The translations under genes were made by a program, and so were the position numbers. Below the pieces are notes generated by a model. The model saw only the letters and a list, made by a program, of their open reading frames with translations. It was not told the DNA's origin and did not search any database. DNA of 13,863 bases. Source: an uncultured Collinsella sp. Lineage in GTDB: Bacteria; Actinomycetota; Coriobacteriia; Coriobacteriales; Coriobacteriaceae. Within the stretch, counting starts at the first letter, position 1. Every line of letters starts with the position of its first letter. Location of the stretch: assembly GCA_902492545.1 (NCBI GenBank), contig CABULX010000057.1, positions 1 through 13,863 on the forward strand, given 5' to 3'. Positions 8,840 through 13,863 of the stretch are shown piece by piece.

Positions 8840-9349
8840 TCAATGGAATACATCCGAAGCGTTTTCGGCAGTATCATCGGCGAAGGCGGGATTAGCCTTT
8901 ACGCGGCGCTCACCCTCGATGTATTTGACGATTTGATCAATCGTCTGGTTGGCGTGGCTCTTGAGCTTTCGCTCATAGAAGAAGAGGCCAAGCTTGCCGC
9001 GCGTGCCAGACGTGTTGCCACCCACACCCTGAAAATCCTCAGTATAGGTGAGCTCGCAGGCACCATCGCCAGCAGGTGCAGCCTCATAGCGCATGGTATT
9101 GATGCCCGCCGCATACTGAAAACGGACCTCATAGAGGCACGGGTAGTCAAAGTGCTTGATCTTAACCTTGATCGCCGTGCCCTTGGCCTTGCCTTTTGCG
9201 GACTGGGCGCGCTTCTCGTACTTATAGCCGTTGAGCTTGTTGCGGCTGGGACGCTTGCCCGTGGCGTTCTCGATATCCTACATGATGAACCCCGCCAGAG
9301 CGTCAAAAAGCTCCTCCGGCGTCACCTTAAGCATTTTGGTGAGCTGCAT
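8840..9349 (-). pseudogene. DUF3284 family protein interrupted by an in-frame TAG at codon 24
   Basis: The minus-strand frame from the ATG at 9349 to the TGA at 8840-8842 would encode 169 residues but for one internal stop, TAG at 9278-9280 (codon 24). Before it the frame reads MQLTKMLKVTPEELFDAL. After it comes DIENATGKRP, then GYKYEKR, LTYTEDFQG and a C-terminal helix TIDQIVKYIEG. This matches the layout I recall for DUF3284 (small proteins of gut bacteria, function unknown, about 140-160 aa), in which a tyrosine usually precedes the D-I pair. A single base change from TAT/TAC to TAG explains the stop. No frameshift is present. The start is supported by AAGGAG 5 nt upstream (9355-9360). The only later in-frame ATG, at 9094, would give an 84-residue C-terminal piece with no clear ribosome binding site. 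Codon use is of the host type. The gene may be recently dead, or the stop may be a sequence error. Confidence 0.75.
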
Positions 9350-9382
9350 GATGGCTCCTTATTCGTTTGAACCGTTCGAGTC

Positions 9383-9388
9383 ATTGTA
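9383..9388 (-). promoter_or_regulatory. Possible -10 box of the DUF3284 gene
   Basis: TACAAT on the minus strand (five of six matches to TATAAT) lies 33 nt before the ATG at 9349. No good -35 hexamer is found 16-18 nt upstream. The spacing to the ribosome binding site is that of an ordinary leader. Confidence 0.35.
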
Positions 9389-9410
9389 CCGCCCCAGGCT
9401 CTCCCATGCG

Positions 9411-9473
9411 TTGCGGTGAAATGCGGACTGTTTGGCGGCTTTTTTGGCCAAAACAGTCCGTATTCCACCGCAA
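9411..9473. repeat. 63-bp near-perfect palindrome (hairpin) after addA
   Basis: The left arm 9411-9436 and right arm 9447-9473 are reverse complements over 26-27 bases, with two mismatches and one unpaired base, around a short T-rich loop (9437-9446). The right arm contains ACAGTCCG and the outer ends pair TTGCGGTG with CACCGCAA. The structure begins 12 bases beyond the addA stop. In RNA one of the two mismatches becomes a G-U pair on either strand. It has no T-run immediately after the stem in either direction, so it is not a textbook intrinsic terminator. A REP-type repeated palindrome is at least as likely. It could still terminate or stabilise the addA message. Confidence 0.75.
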
Positions 9474-9485
9474 GTTATCTGAGGG

Positions 9486-12400
9486 CTAGAGGTTGTAGGT
9501 GACCACTTGAGGTTCGGCGGGTTCGACGAAGATGGTTGGATTCGCCTGCTCCACGCGGACGAACTTGACGGTCACGACCTCAAAGCCCGCCTTGTGCAGA
9601 ACGTCGGCGTAAACGCGCGCCTGCAAGGCGTGTTTCTCGAGCAGCTGGTCCGGCGTCTCGTCCGGCGTGCCACCCGTCTTGTAGTCGATGACCAGTGCGC
9701 GCGACGGATCCGCCGGGTCGGTTGCCAAGGCATCGATGGCGCCCTCGGCATAAGCACCGTAGCGAGCGATGTCCTTGTCCTCGCAGCCCAGTGAAAAGAA
9801 CGGCACCTCGGCGCGAACGCACGGCCACGCGAGCAGGTCGGCACGAACAGCCGACTTGAGCCAGCGGTCCAGGGCAACATCGAAGCGTTCGCGCTGCTCC
9901 GGCGTCAGGCACCACAGGCGCGCCAGCGCATCGGCACGCTCAGCGGGCAACGCATCGGCACCCATCTCGATGAGCCACTGGCAGGCGGCGTGGAAGGCCG
10001 AGCCCAGCGCCATGGGATTGCCGGCGGACTCGACAGCAGCCACATCCGCATCCGTCATCTCCGAGCCATCCGACTCCGCATCATCGCCAGCCTCGTCCAC
10101 AGGCACGCGCGTCTCGGCGGCACGGTCCTCGGCCTCGGCATGCAGCGCCGTGGCAATCGACGAATAGCTGTACGAATCACGCGCCGGGAACGGGCACGTG
10201 CCCATGCGCACGCCCACTGCCTGGGGATACACAAGCTCAAACGAATCGGGCTCGGGGTCGGCAGGACCGGGGACGGTTGTACTGGCCGAATCGTCGGCAG
10301 CATCTGTATCGGCATCGCCACGAACAAGCCTACCCTCGACATCCAGCGAAGCGTTAGCCTCAAACGCCTGCTCGCCAAAGGTAAAGCCCGCGAGCGAAAT
10401 AAGCTCGTAATCGCCCGGCTTGGAGTTGTCGAACACCAAACGGTCGCTATCGAGCTGCGGCATGTCCAGAGCGTCGGTCGGCAAAATACGGCGGAGCACG
10501 TCGTAGGTCAGATCGGTCTCAACGTCGAAGGTCGGCGCCGTCACCTTGCCGCGGCTCACGCCGGCATCCATCGCCAAGATCACCAGCTCGCCCGCACGCG
10601 TCATGGCAACGTAGAGCAAGCGGGCCCGTTCTTCGAGCGAAAGCCGCAGGTCGTCGTTGCGCAGGCGGGCAAATGCCTCGGCGGGAGAACCCGTCGCACA
10701 GACGTCCTCCATGAGCTCCGGCGGCAGCCACAGCGACGTGCCCTTGCCCTTAAACGCATGCTCAAACTGCTTTTTGACGTCGTCGCCCTTCACAAAGGTT
10801 CCGTCGGCGAGCTTAACGCCGTCGAAGCGTGCCGGCAGTGCCACGACCTGCGCTCCGCCATCGACGCGACCCATCTGTGCCGCACCCGAGGACTTACGCA
10901 CGCCAAAGCACTCGGCGACCGCCACGACCGGATATTCCAGACCCTTGGAGGCATGCACCGTCATGATGCGTACCGCGCCGTCACCCTCCTCGTTGAGCGC
11001 GCCCGGGGCCTCCTTGCCCGCCAAGAAGCGGTCGAAGGCCAGCGCGATGGAACGCGGCGAGTTGCCGAACTCGGCCTCAGCCTCAGCCACGGCGTCGAGC
11101 GCCTTGAGCACGTTGGCGGCAATGGCCTTGCCCTCGGGGCCGCGCTGCGCCAGGCGCACAAACCAGCCGGAGGCGTTGACCACGTCGCGCGCGATGGCGG
11201 CGAACGAATCGCGGCCCGCGCGACGAAGCGCATACCGCAGCACCTCGCGGGCGCGCTTCACAAGCGGCAAGTCTTGCAAACCCGGCACGTCGAAATCACT
11301 CATGATGCCCGCGTCGATATTCCGGCGCGAGGTCTCCCCCGTCTCGCTATCGAGCTTGGTCGCCAGCGCCAGGAACTCCTGAGCGCCGAGCGCAAACATC
11401 GGCGAGGCGAGCAGCGGCATAAGGCCCTGCGCCGTATCGGCCGGATTGGCGAGCGCACATACCAGGGCGCGCACCGTCTGCACCTCGGCTGCCTGGGCAA
11501 AGACCGAACCACCCGCGATGACGCAGTCGAGCCCCTGGTCGCGGAAGGCCTGGGCGTAGACGTCGGCGTTGGTCATGCGGCCCAGCAGCAGCACCATGCC
11601 GCCCTGGGGCTGGCCGGCATCGGCAAGCGCGCGAAAGCGCTCGGCGATCGCACGGGCCTTGGCCTGCGTGCGCTCCTGTGTACTGCCGCCGGCAACAAAG
11701 AGGGCCTGGCGACGCGAGGCGTCTGCCACCAGCGTGTCCTTGCGGCCGTCGCTCGCTTCAAGATCCAAAAAGCCCTGCATCAGGCCGCCGTCATCGCCGT
11801 CGAAGACGCGTGCCACGTAACGCAGCACCTCGTCATGGCTGCGGAAGTTGCGCACGAGCTTGACGAGTTCGCCGGCAGGGGCGTCGGCCACGGCAGTCGC
11901 CTCGGGCGCGGCAGACGAGCCCACCTTGCGCTCCTGACGACGGAACACCTCGACCTCGGCGCCACGGAAGCGATAGATGGACTGCTGCGCATCGCCCACG
12001 GTGCACAGTGCGCGCTCCCCCGCACCCGTCAGGTAGCGTATCAGATCGACCTGCATCTGGTCGGTATCCTGAAACTCATCGATCATGACCATCTTAAAGC
12101 GGCCCTCGTACGCAGCACGGATGGCCGGGTAATCGCGCAGGGCCTCGTAGGCCATACGCAGCAGGTCGTTATTATCGAGGGCGGACTGGGCAGCCTTCAA
12201 TGCGCGATACTCGGCCTCGACGGAACGGGCCAGGCCCACCAGCGCATCGAGCGCCGGGCCACCGCAGGCAAGCACGATATTGATAAACGCATCGGCGGCC
12301 TCGGCCTTGAGCAGCTCGACCTGCTCCTTGGGGAATGCCTTGCTCGCGCGCGGCATGGTGCACGACATCATGAGTCGCGCCGCATCCTCCATGGTTTTGC

Positions 12401-13118
12401 CACTCGCCTCAAACGCGTCGATGGCATCGAGCGCCGTCTGTGCCTTCTCGGTCGCGGCCTTGCTTGCGCCCAGCGCCGCGCGATAGGCATCGGCGAGTGC
12501 CGAGGTATCGGCCTGGCCGCGCGCCACGCGCGCGTCGTCCATACCGCCCGGCAACTGGCTCGACAGCTCCAGCAGGTCGCGCACCAGACCCTTGATGGTC
12601 GTACCGCCGCCAAAGGAACCGCCCTCGCCCGCCATGGGATACCAGGCATAGAGGGCCTTGAGCGATGCCGCGAGCTCGGGGGCGGCATCGGGTGCCGTCG
12701 CGCGACCCAGCACATGCTCAACAGCCTGGTCCATGAGCTCGTCGGTATCGGTGAGCACCGTGAACTCGGGGTCGATGCCCAGCTCCAGCGCGTGCGCGCG
12801 CAGGATACGCGAGCACATGCCGTGAATGGTCGAAATCCACGCGTCGTCGACGGTCAGTGCTTCCTCGTCCATGCCCTCGTCGATAAGCGCACGGCGCACG
12901 CGGTCGCGAATCTCGGCCGCGGCATCTTTGGTAAAGGTAATGGCGAGCACCTGGTCCAGATGCTCAACGAACGGACCGGATTCGGGCGAGAGCGCATAGA
13001 CGATGCGGCGCGTGAGGGTAAAGGTCTTACCCGAACCGGCGCCCGCCGAGACAAACAGCGGGCGGTCGAGCGTTTTGACAATCTGCAGCTGTTGCGGCAT
13101 CAAAGTCGAAAGATCCAT
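9486..13118 (-). CDS. addA: AddA-type ATP-dependent helicase/nuclease, complete, 1210 aa
   Basis: UvrD-like (superfamily 1A) helicase with a C-terminal RecB-type nuclease. It is the large subunit of the AddAB enzyme that unwinds and resects double-strand breaks before RecA loading. Motifs in order: Walker A SAGAGSGKT (24-32, K31); motif Ia ITFTKDAAAEIRDR; motif II MIDEFQDTD (D347, E348); motif III VGDAQQSIYRFRG; motif IV LVRNFRSHDEV; motif V MTVHASKGLEYP; motif VI LLYVAMTRAGE (R841). The nuclease keeps FHAACQWL, D1129 (AIDAL), D1145 and K1147 (VIDYKTGG), and the following QARVY, so both activities look intact. Length is close to B. subtilis AddA (about 1230 aa). Two acidic, low-complexity linkers, near 930-960 and 1000-1025, separate the helicase from the nuclease. 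The ATG is three bases after the upstream nuclease stop, which implies one operon. GGAGG (13131-13135) is 12 nt away, rather far. Confidence 0.95.
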   Translation of the reverse strand: MDLSTLMPQQLQIVKTLDRPLFVSAGAGSGKTFTLTRRIVYALSPESGPFVEHLDQVLAITFTKDAAAEIRDRVRRALIDEGMDEEALTVDDAWISTIHGMCSRILRAHALELGIDPEFTVLTDTDELMDQAVEHVLGRATAPDAAPELAASLKALYAWYPMAGEGGSFGGGTTIKGLVRDLLELSSQLPGGMDDARVARGQADTSALADAYRAALGASKAATEKAQTALDAIDAFEASGKTMEDAARLMMSCTMPRASKAFPKEQVELLKAEAADAFINIVLACGGPALDALVGLARSVEAEYRALKAAQSALDNNDLLRMAYEALRDYPAIRAAYEGRFKMVMIDEFQDTDQMQVDLIRYLTGAGERALCTVGDAQQSIYRFRGAEVEVFRRQERKVGSSAAPEATAVADAPAGELVKLVRNFRSHDEVLRYVARVFDGDDGGLMQGFLDLEASDGRKDTLVADASRRQALFVAGGSTQERTQAKARAIAERFRALADAGQPQGGMVLLLGRMTNADVYAQAFRDQGLDCVIAGGSVFAQAAEVQTVRALVCALANPADTAQGLMPLLASPMFALGAQEFLALATKLDSETGETSRRNIDAGIMSDFDVPGLQDLPLVKRAREVLRYALRRAGRDSFAAIARDVVNASGWFVRLAQRGPEGKAIAANVLKALDAVAEAEAEFGNSPRSIALAFDRFLAGKEAPGALNEEGDGAVRIMTVHASKGLEYPVVAVAECFGVRKSSGAAQMGRVDGGAQVVALPARFDGVKLADGTFVKGDDVKKQFEHAFKGKGTSLWLPPELMEDVCATGSPAEAFARLRNDDLRLSLEERARLLYVAMTRAGELVILAMDAGVSRGKVTAPTFDVETDLTYDVLRRILPTDALDMPQLDSDRLVFDNSKPGDYELISLAGFTFGEQAFEANASLDVEGRLVRGDADTDAADDSASTTVPGPADPEPDSFELVYPQAVGVRMGTCPFPARDSYSYSSIATALHAEAEDRAAETRVPVDEAGDDAESDGSEMTDADVAAVESAGNPMALGSAFHAACQWLIEMGADALPAERADALARLWCLTPEQRERFDVALDRWLKSAVRADLLAWPCVRAEVPFFSLGCEDKDIARYGAYAEGAIDALATDPADPSRALVIDYKTGGTPDETPDQLLEKHALQARVYADVLHKAGFEVVTVKFVRVEQANPTIFVEPAEPQVVTYNL

Positions 13119-13121
13119 GGT

Positions 13122-13863
13122 CTACACGTCCCTCCTTACAAACGTTCCTTCGTGGTTATACGAGCAGCGCGCATGCGCGGCCTGAGCCGACGCCGGGTCG
13201 ACGGCGGCAACGTTGCCCGCCTCGAGCTCGCGCAGGCGCTCGGCGATGCCGGCCTCCACGCGATCGAGCAGGGCATCGAAGTCCATGCTGCCGCCCTCGC
13301 CCGGGAAGCCCTTCTTGAGGCCCGGGATGCGACCGTCACCGCGCTCTTCCTCGAGCAACTCGGCGCTCGCCGCACCGCGCAGCGCGGGCTTGCCGCCCTT
13401 GGTCGAAAAATAGAGCGCTGCACGGGTATCCAAGCCCAGTGCCCGACGCATGGCCTGCGCGTAGATGAGCGTTTGGGTATGGGGCGGCAGCCAGCGCGGG
13501 TCGTCGATGGGAGCCTCGCCCGTCTCCTCGTCACGCACCGTGGGGTCGGCAAGCTTAAACTCCTCGACACCCGAACGATGCTTGTAGTCGATTACCACGG
13601 CGCGATTCTCGGCATCCACATCTACGCGGTCGATGCGCCCGCCGAGCGGCCAACCGGCATACTCGACCTGGAGCTCGTTGAACGCAAACTCCAGGTAGCG
13701 CGGGGCAAAGGGGGCAAGTACCTCGGACTCGTAGGCAAGCACGCCCTCCAGCTGCGGCAAGATCTCGGCCACCTGGCGCTCCTCCACCGCAGAGAGCGGC
13801 ACCAGCGGGCCCTCCGTGCCGCGCTTGCCGGCGTGCTCGGCCAACGTCTCGTCAAAGACCTCG
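13122..13863 (-). CDS. addB: AddB-like PD-(D/E)XK nuclease, C-terminal part only (5' end outside window)
   Basis: The frame is open to the window edge (beginning ...VFDETLAEHAG) and ends at TAG 13122-13124, giving about 246 visible residues. They form a RecB-family nuclease domain: GGRIDRVDV followed by VVIDYKH supplies the D...DxK active site, and the helix QTLIYAQAM carries the usual following glutamine. In this position, three bases before addA, it is most simply the nuclease end of AddB, the partner subunit that recognises the recombination hotspot and cuts one strand. A shorter stand-alone nuclease cannot be excluded because the helicase-like part lies off the window. The C-terminus, where AddB and related nucleases usually have a CxxC...C iron-sulfur motif, has a single cysteine (ARCSYNHEG). 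This is the only Cys in the visible part. No frameshift in the tail explains this. Confidence 0.75.
   Translation of the reverse strand, partial: EVFDETLAEHAGKRGTEGPLVPLSAVEERQVAEILPQLEGVLAYESEVLAPFAPRYLEFAFNELQVEYAGWPLGGRIDRVDVDAENRAVVIDYKHRSGVEEFKLADPTVRDEETGEAPIDDPRWLPPHTQTLIYAQAMRRALGLDTRAALYFSTKGGKPALRGAASAELLEEERGDGRIPGLKKGFPGEGGSMDFDALLDRVEAGIAERLRELEAGNVAAVDPASAQAAHARCSYNHEGTFVRRDV

Noticed and set aside
1..13863. CRISPR arrays, tRNA/rRNA genes, prophage or transposase genes
   Set aside because: I saw no regularly spaced direct repeats, no cloverleaf or rRNA signatures, and no integrase or transposase motifs on either strand.

Overview
The window is GC-rich (above 60% by eye) and every supported gene lies on the minus strand, so transcription runs from right to left. 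Several things suggest a gut actinomycete of the class Coriobacteriia, probably Collinsella-like: the GC content, an actinobacterial-type DnaE with a complete PHP metal site, an AddAB-type recombination nuclease and a DUF3284 protein. The lineage is inferred from protein style, not from a marker gene.

From right to left in transcription order: (1) 13863-9486, an addB-like nuclease C-terminus (cut by the window edge) followed three bases later by a complete addA helicase-nuclease. Together they would form the double-strand-break end-resection enzyme that feeds RecA. (2) 9485-8840, a 63-bp near-perfect palindrome, then a DUF3284 gene interrupted by an in-frame TAG at codon 24. (3) 8736-7537, a 12-helix MFS exporter whose base composition is far more AT-rich than its neighbours, which suggests a recently acquired cargo gene. 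A 17-bp dyad lies upstream of it. (4) 7296-3493, dnaE, the replicative DNA polymerase III alpha subunit, with catalytic Asp469/471/629, all nine PHP metal ligands and an extra ~60-residue insertion in the PHP domain. (5) 3479-3351, a perfect 38-bp inverted repeat with 53 bp between its arms, filling almost the whole gap between dnaE and the next gene. (6) 3330-1, a SWIM-domain Snf2/Rad54-type helicase that is broken: a small deletion with a frameshift near 519-526 removes the Cys-containing block ahead of the second RecA lobe, and the rest of the gene continues in another frame to the window edge.

The functional theme is DNA replication and repair (AddAB, DnaE, a Snf2 ATPase), with one transferred transporter inserted. 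Two of the six genes carry apparent disabling lesions. I found no tRNA, rRNA, CRISPR array, transposase or phage gene. No undescribed multi-gene system is evident. The most unusual items are the inverted repeat next to dnaE, the two broken genes, the PHP insertion and the cysteine-poor AddB tail.
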